In this document: positions 44,076-55,163 of the stretch, one piece after another
Layout: the number at the start of each line of letters is the position of its first letter
Numbering within the stretch: the first letter of the stretch is position 1
Source of the DNA: Cytospora piceicola
Taxonomy: Eukaryota; Ascomycota; Sordariomycetes; Diaporthales; Cytosporaceae
NCBI GenBank assembly: GCA_023375675.1
Contig: JALQBC010000009.1
Span: 1,054,001 to 1,118,000 of the forward strand
Direction of reading: 5' to 3'
DNA: 64,000 nt
Translations under genes and position numbers: made by a program
The notes under the pieces: model-generated
What the model saw: only the letters and a program-made list of their open reading frames with translations
The model's database searches: none
What the model was told of the DNA's origin: nothing

Positions 44076-45226
44076 TTAGATATACTTTGCCAGAAACTCA
44101 GCGACCTGCTTGTAACCTCTCTCATACTCCTTGGCATTCGTCTCGTCGGCCAGGTTTGCACGAGCACCTGTACCGTCCGAGTTAGCGGTCAGAGTCAAGC
44201 AAACAAGAAGGCCGGGAGGGATATGTAAAGGAACACCTGCACCCAACAGGAATACCGGGGAGAAGGGGCGTCTGAGAACCACTTACCCATCCAACCATGA
44301 AACATTGGGCGTTCATAAATCTCGACGTGACCGATCTTGCCTGGTTTGGACAGGATCTCCTTGACCGTGGCTACGGCCTCGGGCGGCTCGTCTGGGGAAG
44401 CGAGGCAGATATGTGGGACATTCAAGGCTTCAGTGTCGTCTGCGTCAAGAGCGCTATGATGGACCAAGCCGCTGTAAGCTTCAAGCCACGCGGAAGAGAC
44501 AAGAGTCGTCTTCACGAGGTGTCAACCGCGGGAGACTTACCCCGGATGTGCCGTCCAGCTCACGGTGAACTTCCTCCCAGCGCCCTCGTTGCCCTCGCCA
44601 CAGGTCTGAACAGCGACCTTCCTGTAAAGCAGGTGATCAAACCCCGTCAGCTAAACCGAGACCTCGAATCCAGACACCCCCCCCCCCCGCCTTCCTTTCA
44701 GGTTCAACTCACCCTCCCCAGCACAGCCCGCCCACGGCCACATGCCCCTCCACGCCCGGGTACCTCTCAGCCACCTCCCTGCGCACGCTCACCACCCGCC
44801 CGACCGCCCTCGGGATGTTGGCCGGGCCCCCGATGAAGTCCTGGAACGACGTCTGCTTCTCGGGCGTGTCCGGGGGGATCCACTCGTGCCTGGCGTAGCT
44901 GCCCCCGAGGAGGTCGGGGACGAGGACGAGGGTGTCGCCCATGTGCTCGGCCAGGCGGTCGGCGCCCAGGAGCGTCTGGCTGGCGAACCCGAAGACGTCG
45001 TAGATGTCGATCACGGCGCGCGTGGCATCGGCCGGGCCTGTGACGTCTGCGGATGGGGGTTCTTGGGGGTGAGCGGGCCACTCTCGGTGGGATTGTGGGT
45101 GCTTGCTTGGGGCGTGGGGGAGGAGAGCGACTCACACGTCTTCAAACCATCGATCGTCTCGTATCTCCCTTTCTCGGTGTACTCCACCGAGATGGGCGGG
45201 ATTTCTTTGCACGCCTTACAAGACAT
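44076..45226 (-). CDS. Dienelactone hydrolase family protein
   Basis: Five minus-strand exons, 45226-45136, 45046-44713, 44621-44541, 44471-44287 and 44167-44076, give 260 residues, the usual length of the family. All four introns have GTGAGT or GTAAGT donors; joins read LKTYVTGPA, GLCWGGKVAVQ, TAHPGGLVHH and HGWMGARANL. It is an alpha/beta hydrolase acting on a lactone or ester; true dienelactone hydrolases act in aromatic degradation, but fungal paralogues are of unknown substrate. The nucleophile is the cysteine in GLCWGG, and the catalytic histidine lies in MFHGWMG; the aspartate probably lies in CLASPDEPP. The enzyme has no signal peptide, so it is probably cytosolic. Intron 2 (44712-44622) contains a C/G homopolymer run. 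Confidence 0.9.
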
Positions 45227-45906
45227 ATCGTGCTGTTGCGGATCCTTCGACTAGTGTTTCCAAAGTCAGGGAATTTGCCTTGGAATGTTCGTCCATAACA
45301 CAGGAAGAAATTCGAGAAGATGGGAAGAACAGACCTTTAAATACTTGCGAAATAAAGTACAACTTGGTTACCGACCCCGCATCGTACTTACGATCGACAT
45401 GTACGCTCAATGTCTCGAGGCTTCATCATCATGAGCCGTTAGCCGAACAAGGCACCGACTAGTCGGAGTTAAGCATAATCCCACTCTTTGTGTCGGCTCA
45501 GTCTCAACTGCCCGGCCGCTTCGGTACCGATGATAGGTCTCTCGGCGGCCTGCCGTGTCCAACGATATGGATGTCAATTGGTCTGGCAATGCATCGAAGG
45601 CGACAGGCTGGGAGAATGATTTCTTCATTGTTGCAGTAGACCTGATACCGAAGTCCAGGGATGATATTTCTGAACGCCGTACCAATGCAGCCGTAAACGC
45701 CCAACTCTTTCCCCCCATCCCCTGTACAAACACATGCCATAAAAGTACATGGCGGAATTACCTCGTACATAAAAATCGCCTGGCCTGTGTTCTGGACTCG
45801 GCCATCAGACTCACTCCTCCGTGATGCCGGGTCTCGTTCGCACAGCCCTCGGCGACTACCGCAAAGGCCCCCCTAGAAGCAGACCCGGCGTCCGAATAAA
45901 CCCGAC
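45227..45906. other. Intergenic, tandem gap
   Basis: Separates the 3' end of the Mrh4-like gene from the start of the hydrolase gene on the same strand. No coding signal. Confidence 0.6.
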
Positions 45907-47763
45907 CTACAACAGCGCCTGTCCCATGAACATGCTCTCCTTCACCTCCGCCACGATGTCCCTCCTGTCGTCCTTGCCGACAATCACAATGCCCCTGCCG
46001 CCGCGCGTGCCCTTCCGCCCGACCCTGCCCAGCCGGTGGATGAAGTCGATGGTGGTGTGCGGCACGTCGTACAGGACCACGTGCCGGACCCCCAGGGTGT
46101 CGATGCCCCTGGACGCCAGGTCCGTCGCCACGATGACCTTTGTGTTCTGCAGGTGCCTCTTGCCCTTGACGGGGCTCGACCGCTCGACCTCGTCGAGCGT
46201 CCTCTTGATGGGCACCGCCGACGTGAACGTGGCCAGCATCTCGCTCTGCCGCTGCTCCGACGTGTCCCTGTGCAGCGCCACGGCGTCGATGCCCTTGGAC
46301 ACCAGGTAGTCGGCCACCTCCTGCGTCTTCTCGCGCTCGTTGACAAACACCATGATCCGCTTCACGTCCACCTCGCCCGGGACGACGCCCTCGTGCATCG
46401 ACGCGTCCTTGCCGACGGACCAGATGGCGTCGGCGCAGGCTAGGTTCTTGTTGTTCCGGTAGGGGTCCTTCGAGGCGTCGATCACGCCCAGCTGGACCCG
46501 TCGGGGGATGGCGTGCAGGTTCGGCGTGGTGATGCGTTCCATCTTGGGGAACTGGGCCTCCAGGTAGTGGTCCAGCCTCTTGGGGATGGTCGCCGAGCAC
46601 ATGATGAGCTGCTTCAGCGAGGGCATGGCGCGGTCCAGTATGCTCGTCGTGACGGGGCTGAAGCTCCTGTCCATAAGTGAGTCGGCCTCGTCGATAATCA
46701 TGTGTGACACCCGCGACAGAATGTTCGGGTCTGACTCGGCGATGGAGGCCAGAAGGTGAGGTGTGGCGATGACCATGTCCAAGCCCTCGTGCCTGTATAT
46801 CCGGCGCTCGATGACCTTGGCGTCGAAGTTGGCTGAGATCCTCTCCACCTTGAACTTGGCCGAGTGCGAGATCTTCTTCGCCACGGCGCCGACCTGGTCT
46901 ACCAGCTCGGATGTTGGCACCAACACGACGACCCTCGGCCGCGCAGTTGTAGGATGTGGCTCAATCAGAGACTTGCCCTTGTACCTTGGGTCCGCCCGCA
47001 GCGCCTTCTCCTCCTCAACCCGCATCTGGTAGGCCTCCATGTTCGGGTCGTCCAGCTCAGCAAGCTTCATGGCGTTCACCGTGGGCAGTAGGTAGGCCAG
47101 CGTCTTTCCCGAGCCCGTCTCTGCAGCCAGCAAGAACTCCTGCCTCCCCTCGCGCTGTTTCGGCGCTGCCTTTGACCTCCTCTTCGGACCCATGCTCTGC
47201 CCCAGTAGCGCCGGGATGGCAAGCCTCTGCACGGGCGTAGGCGCGATCTCTGCCTTGCCCTTGAACATGTCCTGCAGCATGGCCTCCTTGAGGACCGGCA
47301 GCAGATCAAACTGGTCAAAGCTGTCAATCTCCTTCAGGCGGTCCTTGACGTTCATCCTTTGTCCGTAGCTGATCGAGGTCAGGGCGCGGTGCATGCGCAG
47401 GGCCTTGAACCTGGGCCTGTCGTCTCTTTCCTTGCGATTTCCGTCGTCATGGTGCTTCGAAGGTGTGCGCGCCTGTGCTATCCGTCGCGTAGGCTCGATG
47501 TTGGCTACTGTCCTGTTCATGCCGGCGAATGGGCCGTCGACGGATCTCCGCCGAGGTTTTCTCTTGCTATCGTCATCTGTTCGGCGTCCGACGCTGTCGG
47601 AAAGGACCATGCGGGAGGGCGTCGAGCGCTTCTGTCGGTAGCTGGAGGCGAATCGGTTGGCAGTCCATGGCTGCTGTAGTGGGCGAAGGATTTTTGATGT
47701 CCTGGAATCGAGTGCAAACCTACAGGCTGGACATATAGAGTCCAACACGGTCTTGCCCCACAT
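45907..47763 (-). CDS. mrh4: Mitochondrial DEAD-box RNA helicase, Mrh4-like
   Basis: A single minus-strand exon encodes 618 residues. Mrh4 in yeast acts in late assembly of the mitochondrial large ribosomal subunit. The N-terminal 60 residues are Arg/Ser-rich with few acids, consistent with a matrix presequence. Helicase motifs, in order: motif I AETGSGKT at 214-221, motif Ia VPTSELV near 282-288, motif II DEAD at 358-361, motif III SAT at 390-392, motif V ATDLASRGID at 546-555, and motif VI HRLGRVGRKG at 576-585. An inserted segment of about 30 residues (PIKRTLDEVERSSPVKGK) sits between motifs IV and V, and another between I and Ia, as in Mrh4 rather than cytosolic DEAD proteins. The ATG at 47763 is the first in frame. 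Confidence 0.9.
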   Translation of the reverse strand: MWGKTVLDSICPACRFALDSRTSKILRPLQQPWTANRFASSYRQKRSTPSRMVLSDSVGRRTDDDSKRKPRRRSVDGPFAGMNRTVANIEPTRRIAQARTPSKHHDDGNRKERDDRPRFKALRMHRALTSISYGQRMNVKDRLKEIDSFDQFDLLPVLKEAMLQDMFKGKAEIAPTPVQRLAIPALLGQSMGPKRRSKAAPKQREGRQEFLLAAETGSGKTLAYLLPTVNAMKLAELDDPNMEAYQMRVEEEKALRADPRYKGKSLIEPHPTTARPRVVVLVPTSELVDQVGAVAKKISHSAKFKVERISANFDAKVIERRIYRHEGLDMVIATPHLLASIAESDPNILSRVSHMIIDEADSLMDRSFSPVTTSILDRAMPSLKQLIMCSATIPKRLDHYLEAQFPKMERITTPNLHAIPRRVQLGVIDASKDPYRNNKNLACADAIWSVGKDASMHEGVVPGEVDVKRIMVFVNEREKTQEVADYLVSKGIDAVALHRDTSEQRQSEMLATFTSAVPIKRTLDEVERSSPVKGKRHLQNTKVIVATDLASRGIDTLGVRHVVLYDVPHTTIDFIHRLGRVGRKGTRGGRGIVIVGKDDRRDIVAEVKESMFMGQALL

Positions 47764-48286
47764 GATAGAGACAATGGACGGAAAAGCAGGTGAATTTGCT
47801 CAAGGTGAACTTGGAAAAACAAAGAAGAGCTTCTGGAAATTTTTGGGATGCGACGAAGATAATCCCAACATCCCTGTCACGCTCGGGACCAGGATCAGTA
47901 CAACGCCACAGTTGTGATCCCCACAATTACCTAGAAAGGTACTGTGTAAATGTCATTCCAACATTTTTGAACGTGGGGGAACGAACATATGGAACCCCGA
48001 TATATCAATTTTTGGGATCATCAGTCTCTTCTTCACTACGTCCACGTCCTGTCACTGCGCTTGAGTTACGAAGCAACTGCAACGACTGATTTCAATTTGA
48101 GAGTGTCAAGTGCATCGCTATTATACATGCAAAACGTGTCGCCTAATGCATTATGCTTCCAAGTTCTGTTTCTCATTTCCACTTCGTCCGCCATCAGAAC
48201 AAGACTTGAACAAATGCTTCAAGGAGGGACTAGAACAACCAGTATGATCGAGAGGTTACCGTCAAACTTGCTTCCAAAATTCGACT
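47764..48286. other. Intergenic, tandem gap
   Basis: Presumed promoter of the Mrh4-like gene and 3' flank of the CBM48 gene. No gene seen. Confidence 0.55.
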
Positions 48287-50587
48287 TTAATCTCCCCGAA
48301 ACTCTGTTGTGTCTAATTTCTTCCAATACCAAGTGGCCCCCATAGCGACCAGAGCGACACCGGTTGCGATGAGTCTAGGATCAATGCCGTCAATGAGTGT
48401 GCCGTCAAAGGGGTTGCTTGCTCCTTACGTCTTGCGTTGACCCCCGCAAAGTCTGCTGACGAACCCACCCACCCAGTCGACAAAGATCAGCCGAAAGAAT
48501 GCCGTGAACCAGTTGCCGCTCTTCGCGGCCTCCCTGCCAGTCTCTGAGATCGCTGGTGTCCCGGCTCGGTCTGTAGGGCTGGGTTGAGGGGCAGTTCGCT
48601 TTCTAAGCGAACCTGGCTGGCTGTCTTCCATGCCCGAAGCCGTGGCGGCAGTCTCAGTGACAGATTCCGTCCCGGTCGTCCCACTGATCGAAGAAGGTGT
48701 TTCGGTGTCATGCGGGCCATCCTCGCTGGAGACCGATGCAGCCTGCGGAAGTTCCTCGGGCAGAGTGTCTTCGGCCTTGGAAACTACTATCCTGGGGCTT
48801 GGTGGTACGGGTATAAATGGCTCAGCTTCCACGGCCTCCGCCGTTGAGGCAACTGTATCGATATCATCCTCGGCCACCGGTGCAGCAGCGTTAGGGGCAG
48901 GTTCCCTCGGGCTACCAGGCTCTTCGGGTATCGGGGTCGCGGCCCTTTCTGGTGTCAGGTATCCGGATTGTTCAGTCTCTGCGCTCTTCTCCTTGTCCTT
49001 GCTATTCTTTATGACAATAGCCTCGTCCTCGTCGCTGACTGGGGATAGGAGGTTGTTGCTAGGTTGAACTGAAGGGCTGGGCACTGTAACCACTGGCCGC
49101 AAAGCAGGCTTTGTAGGGGCCAATGCAACCTCTCCTTCCACTTCCTTGGCCACTCCAATGGCTTCTTCGGCAGTTTTGGCCTGTTCGACCACCGGAGCAA
49201 TGTCGTCAGCCTTTGAGGTCTCGGCTTCGGCCTCGTCGGCATCCTCCTCTTCGATAACATCATGGCGGGCTTCTTCCACTTCAGCGCCCTCCGCTATGGA
49301 TCCAAGGGACACAGCTGAGCCGGAACGCTCGCTCATAGACCCACGGGAAGTTGGTCGAGGCAAAGAAAGGCGTCGTGTGCCGCGCGCGGACTTCGAGCTC
49401 TCTTCTGACGACTGAGACTCGCCGAGAACATCGGCAATACTTGGATTCCTCGATCGAATGACTGGGGATGGTGGGCCCCCTTCGAACGCCGTCTGGTCGA
49501 CATTCAGACCGGATTCGACTTTCTTCACAGTGGTTATTATCTCATCTCTGGTCGAAGGGAATCTCTCCAGCGTCGGGTCGCCGAAGTCTTCCTCGGCATT
49601 GCCGTGACCACCATTGAGGCTTTGGGATTGTCCCTCGGCGTCTTCCGCCCCAGGTATCTCGTCGTCTTCGTACAGGCCTGCACACTCGTGCGCGAACAGG
49701 GGAACGCGGTCTACATCGTTGCTGAAGCCGGCGATGTCAAGGCTGTCATTCTTACTATCGTCTTTGACATCCGGCAGGGTTCGGTATGCAGTCGGTGCAG
49801 ACTCAATGGTTACTTCAGCCTATGGAGACCGTTAGCTTAAAGATCTGGAGATTTTTGGGTTCTCCTCTCCTCGCTCTCCTCGGCAAGGGCTTACTTACCT
49901 CGTCAGTGTCCAACACTTCGGCGGCATCAGCAACTTCTGCAGCTGTATCGGCAGCCTCTTGGGGGGGTGTCGAAGTCATTTGTCGGTACCCGACCTCGCC
50001 GGCCACCTCGTTTGAGACCTCGGGCTCAGGTGTTGCTGGATCGACCCAGGCAGCCGAATCTGCCACCTCTGCCGCGGTCCTCGCGTACTCTGGCGTGCTG
50101 GTACCCGACCTGTCGAGCTTGTCGGATTGTTTCAAGGCCTCGACTCGTGGAACGGGCTGCAGTTGCTGGCCAAGGTCGTTGGGATCGTGCTGGGTGATGT
50201 CCTCGACTGTATCATATTGCGCCGGGTCTACATCTTGTAGAGATGGAGCCTCGAGCAAATTGTTCTTATTGCCCGCATCATCAGTCACTGTATATGTATC
50301 GAGTCAGCTTTGGCCTAGGATATTGACCATTTACAAGACATACCGGTAGGTGCATCTTCATTTAGCATCCACCAATCTCCGTGGCCGACGCGGAACTTGT
50401 ACTGTATCTTGGATTCGGGCTCAACCTCGAGCCTCTGGCTGAAAACATTTTCTCCATCAGAGCCGGCTGCACACTCCATCTCGTGTGGAATCCATTGTGG
50501 GTCGGAGAAGGTGCCGGCAACGAAAAGCGGCGGTTGAATACCGTGGGCTCGATGAGTGATGGTGACGGGAACTTTGTGGTTGACCAT
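48287..50587 (-). CDS. AMPK-type CBM48 glycogen-binding protein with C-terminal membrane segment
   Basis: Four minus-strand exons, 50587-50344, 50287-49899, 49819-48429 and 48374-48287, encode 703 residues. Donors are GTATGT, GTAAGT and GTAAGG. The last intron (48428-48375, 54 bp) is easily missed because the frame otherwise stops right at its donor (CAACGCAAGAC-gtaagg). Residues about 5-85 form a CBM48 domain like that of AMPK beta: VTITHRAHGIQPPLFVAGTFSD, YKFRVGHGDWWMLNEDAPT. A very long acidic, Ala/Glu/Ser-rich disordered region follows. The end holds WFTAFFRLIFVDWVGGFVSRLCGG, then in exon 4 LIATGVALVAMGATWYWKK, a hydrophobic helix with basic flank about ten residues from the C-terminus, which would make it tail-anchored. 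It may tether glycogen to a membrane; that role is inference. Divergent from Iwr1. Confidence 0.8.
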
Positions 50588-52475
50588 TTTGTCTGTAAAG
50601 GGATCTCAATTCGACAGCGAATAAGGGGCCGAAATCATCATTAGAAAAAGAACTCGAAGAGGAAGAGATAGGTTCAGGTATGCCTGTGCAGCACACTGTA
50701 TAGCGCCTGTTGGGGTTGTTATCGTGGGTGTGGGCGATTAACGTATTGCAAACACTATGAAACAGTGATTGGTAGCATCAATATGGTAAGGCAAACAAGC
50801 ATCGAATAGCAGTCAGTAGAAGATGCAAGGTGGTCGTTGGTGGTGCTTGTCAATTGTCAAATGGAAGTCAGAGAAGAGAAGAAAAGTTGATGGACTGGGA
50901 AAGCTCAGGTGGATCCTATGCCAACGAATCCGGGGTGGAACGGGGAGGGGATTGGGGGGGTGGATGGGTGGTGAATCAATGGGGAAACGGGGATAGTTGG
51001 TGGTTTGATGGGGTCATTTGGAGAAGGTGAGAAGGTGACACCCAAACCGCCAGACCTGACCGTCCCGAGCGTCGAGATTGGTGCCAGCCAGTGGACTAGT
51101 TCTCTTTTCCTTGGCCTTGGTTATGTTGGCCTTGGCCTTCCAAGTTTGCCCTTTCCCTTTCTCTATCCACTTCTTACTTATCAGATTTCGTAGGGCAGCT
51201 GCAGGAAGGTGTACTGTAAAAGACCTCGCTCCACCACCTACAATACCAGGAGTACCTAGGTACTGTACCTAGGCTGCTAGGTACCTATGTATTTAGCAAA
51301 CAACCGCCACTTCCGTGCTTGGTAGGTGCTTGGGTGCCTAAGTTCTTGGGTACCGTTTCTAGAGCAGGTATCTACCTAGCAGCCCTAGGTATCTAGGTAC
51401 CTAGGTAGCTTCACTAACATGCTCTGCCGTTTCTGGGCAAGCGTCTCGATTGATATGAACAGTTGAACATGGGAACCTGAGAGAGGAGATTTATTCTCTC
51501 AGAGTCCCAGAGTTCCACGATGCCAAGGTTCACAATGATAACCCAGTCCAGCCTGGGTTCATTGGGGGGCTGGGGCCCGCAGACTCTTGAGATCCTCCTG
51601 CTGCGTGGGTAAGTATATACGGAGTAGCTACTAGACACCTGGGCAGTTTCTACCTAGCTTATACTGATATCTAACTACTTAGGTACTTAGGTCCTTATTC
51701 TAGCATGACTTGCTGACTGCAGACAGGAGGGAACAATGAGGATGCGACTTACGAAAGACAGCTTCTGCAGTTACGTGCTCCTGGGTCATATGGCCATGCC
51801 CAGACCATGCCAAGTAGGAGGCTAGAAAGGCGAAGCTTCCAAGGTTGTTTATGATCGAGTATACCTACCTACAACGTAGACGTTTTGCTGTGTTGGTCCA
51901 TCATCATGATGGTATTTACTGTGTGCAGCAACACAGCCCCAGTGTACGTTCGTACAACGCATCATTCTCAAGGAGAATCACATGTCAGGCACATCTGCTG
52001 CTCCATATAACTGACAAGTCAGCGCCGGTCCATAAATGCATAACAAACAGTTCGTGTCATCTTCTTGATCATGTATATTTGCTGCAGTGCCCGGAAGCAA
52101 AGCAGTTTTGGTTGGAGGTCAGGGTAAGCTTGACGGTGTAGACTGAGCCAGGACTTGATTAATATGGAATTGAGTAAGTACCTAGATATGTAGGGGGCTC
52201 ACCAAGAACCTTGGAAGGAGGGGTTGTTAAGAAGATACGTCACTGTTGATCTGCCCAGGGTTTGCGATAAGATAAGGCCAATCGGACCAGGAAATGTTTC
52301 CGCAGTGCTGCACTTCTTTTGGTTGTCAATCACAAGCCACGAAACACACCTCAACGCGCCCAAGCATTTACCTTGCTCCGAACTCGTCGCGTTCGGTCCC
52401 ACCACTTTCCAGTGCGACCATCCTCCTTGTAAACCCTTCATACTCTTCGTGCCGCCCAACTCCTACTTACCCAAT
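50588..52475. other. Divergent region between CBM48 gene and Iwr1, with CCTAGGTA cluster
   Basis: No gene supported. Repeats of CCTAGGTA, GGTACCTAGG and TACTTAGGTA cluster at about 51240-51415 and 51655-51695. The stretch just upstream of 50587 is purine-rich. Confidence 0.65.
51240..51695. repeat. Island of degenerate TACCTAGGTA palindromic repeats
   Basis: Third large cluster of the same words as at 7.2-7.9 and 19-20.4 kb. Single patches also occur near 32060, 38150, 38720, 40735 and 42860. Confidence 0.85.
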
Positions 52476-54004
52476 ATGTCTCTACCTCCCGAGTTCATCC
52501 AGGTCAGACGCTTGAAGAACAAGCGCAAGGCAGACGACGACAATGACGAAGGCGTCGTTGATTACCTTCGTTCGTAGACCCCACCACGCTCACCTCCTTG
52601 CCGTTCGCAATAACAAACTAACTCCCAGAAAAGGTGTTGATGGTGACAGGAAGCGACACCGCAGCGGAGCCTTCATCTACCAGCGGCGCTTGCAGAAGGC
52701 TGCCGACGTCGAGCGTAGAGCCGGTCGCGAGACCGACCGCCAGTCCCCGCCCGACTCCTTCCCCGTGATACACGCAACCAAGCCCGGCGACGAGAACCGA
52801 TCTGGTGACAATGTGCAAGCTACCCAGAAGAAGTCAGGGCTAGACGCGACGGCGGAAGCCTCCCCCAGGCCACAACTTGAAGCCACCAAACAGCAGCCTT
52901 CTGGGCCCACGGAGCTGCCCACAACGCCGAAGTCTACAGTGGCTCCTCAGCCACGTCGATTCCATCTGTCAAGAGTATCCTTCGCACCTTCCCCCCTCTT
53001 CAATCCGAACACGGCCACGGGAAAGAGGTCTCGGTTCAACACCCCGACGACCGTTTTCGTGGAGCGTGGGCACAAGCGGACGAGAACCGAGGATGTTTCA
53101 ATGGCCGATGCAGATGCTGCGCGTGATGCCGAGGTGGTTCAGCCAAGTGAGCCGCCGAGGAAGAACAAGCTGCCTGGATCAGGCCGGAAGGCAGCGGACG
53201 GCAGCTCAGGAAAGCCCGCTCCGGTCAAGAAGGATGTTCCAGATTCGATGAAGACAGAACAGACGGACGAGATGGACCAGCTTGCGCGGGACATGAACGA
53301 GTTCGTGCTGAAGCAGATCGGCGAGAATCTCGCTGCGATTGAGGAGCGGGACCGGAAGCAAGCAGCAGTGGCCGCGAGGCGGGCACCTTCGGTAATGTCG
53401 CCCAAGTCCTCCAAGTTCACACCCAAGGCTCCCACGAAGCGCTACGCAGAGCGCCACCCCGAAGTTGCGGACACTCCTGAGAGAGCCGCGACTGCTGCCT
53501 CACCAGCAGACAATATGGAGGTGGAGTACGAGAGCTACAGTGAGGACGAGTACGTCATCGAGACTTACGTCCGTGTGCCGGCGACAACGCTGGGTGAGAA
53601 CGTGGATCCAGAGAGGATCGGCCTGTTGGTGTTTGACAATGAGCCCGATGTGGATTATTTCTACGGCGTGGAGGGAGACAGTGATGATGAGTGGCCTGAG
53701 GATGATGAAGATGAGAATGGTAAGCTTCAACCTGACCATGTTCAAGGTATTACTAATCGTGAATAATGCTGATTTTGGCGCAGCGGAGAATTACTACACA
53801 GCCGACTACCCAGACGATGAGGTCGACTCTGACGACGAGTACAACCTCCATGCCTATGACTATCGGAACGGCAACGCGTCTGATCTTGAGGAATACGATG
53901 AGCGAGATGACGCATACGTTGTTGATGATGGAGATGACGAGAAGCCAGTTCCCTTCTCGGCACGCTTTGGCGCCCAGCCACCGGCAGCATTTAGGGGTCT
54001 GTGA
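52476..54004 (+). CDS. iwr1: Iwr1, RNA polymerase II nuclear import adaptor
   Basis: Three exons, 52476-52573, 52629-53719 and 53784-54004, encode 469 residues. Intron 1 (52574-52628) has a weak donor GTAGAC but an excellent branch ACTAAC; intron 2 (53720-53783) has donor GTAAGC. Joins read YLRSKGVDGD and EDENAENYYTADYP. Iwr1 binds assembled RNA polymerase II between its two largest subunits and carries it into the nucleus through an N-terminal import signal. The start MSLPPEFIQVRRLKNKRK and KGVDGDRKRHRSGAF contain the expected basic residues. The Iwr1 domain lies in the second half: YESYSEDEYVIETYVRVP, ERIGLLVFDNEPDVDYFYG, DDEWPEDDEDEN, YYTADYPDDEVDSDDE, and YDYRNGNASDLEEYDE. The middle is low-complexity and basic. 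Confidence 0.92.
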
Positions 54005-54542
54005 TTGGAGACAGTCACGACCATACGCGCCAAGCGCGATTCTGGAGGAACGGTAATGCTCGGACGCGGGACAGCATCGTCAGCACGACGCCTAAAGTCG
54101 TTTCGTGGTTCACGCCGGCCACTATGCTAGGATCCTCGGACCTCCTGCGGGATACGTTCCATCCCATTGTACACACAGACACACGTGACTACCATGCAAT
54201 TGCAAACCGGCTCGAGCCGCTTGTCTCCTCCGATCGAGAATACGAAATTACCCATCCTGCAATTATCGAATTCATTCAGGCCTGCCAGGATCGTATCATT
54301 ACCTACTTATGACGCCCACCAGTCCCCACCGTCTTGCCGTGTTGGCGAGAGGAGAAGGCATCCAGAAAAAGAAAGCGGGGGAGTTTCCCCAGGAAATCCC
54401 ACCAACAGACGGTCCGGCACACCCCCATAGACCAGGGAAAAGTAAAAACAAAAAAGGATAGTATGATGGGCTCAAATATAGGGACGGGAAGTTACATGTG
54501 GCTGAGGGTACTAAATTGCAGGTAGATGCTTTTTGATGCGAA
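54005..54542. other. Intergenic, convergent gap
   Basis: The 3' flanks of Iwr1 and the poly-Ser protein gene. No coding signal. Confidence 0.55.
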
Positions 54543-55131
54543 CTATTGTGTGGGATTTAACGCGATCGCGCTCATCATTTCCCTTAGCATTGTCTCCTCT
54601 GAGCTAATGCCCTTTTTCGAAGCCTTGCTTTTCCCATCTGGCGGGTTCTTGTGGACCACCCTGTCGGCCTCGTTGTCTGGCGTCCACTGGGGGACGCCTT
54701 TTTCCCGCCGCTGTGCAGCACGAATTTCGCCTGTGGCAAAAGGATGTTGGGTTAGTTGTCGTGTTCAGTCTGGGGAAACAACCACACGCATCCGGTTCAA
54801 CCGCCCACACACCACCTTCTTCACCCCCCCTCCCTCTTCCAGCCCCGGGGCAAGGCCCGGGGGCCTCCCGGCGTGTGGCACTAGTCTTGGGTAACGCTGG
54901 GAATGGGGATATACACTTACAGTACCTCTTCGCCTTGGCGTAAATCTCGGCATGCTTTTCCGGCGGTACGAAGTGCCTGACGTACTCCTCCCAGTAATGC
55001 ACAACCTCCTCTGGATACCTATCTACCATTCCCCTAGGCCTCGCGTCCGACCTCGTCGGCGCTGTCGTGGCCGCTGACGAATCAGGGAGAAACGCTTCTG
55101 ATGTCGTTGATGATAATGATGATGATGATGA

Positions 55132-55163
<32 letters not shown>

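Noticed and set aside
48425..48428. Stop codon TAA at 48425 as the end of the CBM48 protein
   Set aside because: The stop overlaps a GTAAGG donor; splicing to 48374 adds a coherent hydrophobic helix and a normal stop, which is unlikely by chance.
54850..54890. Short match to my memory of a fungal 5S rRNA segment (GCCACACGCCGGGAGG, minus strand)
   Set aside because: Only about 16 bases, inside an intron, without flanking 5S sequence or internal promoter.
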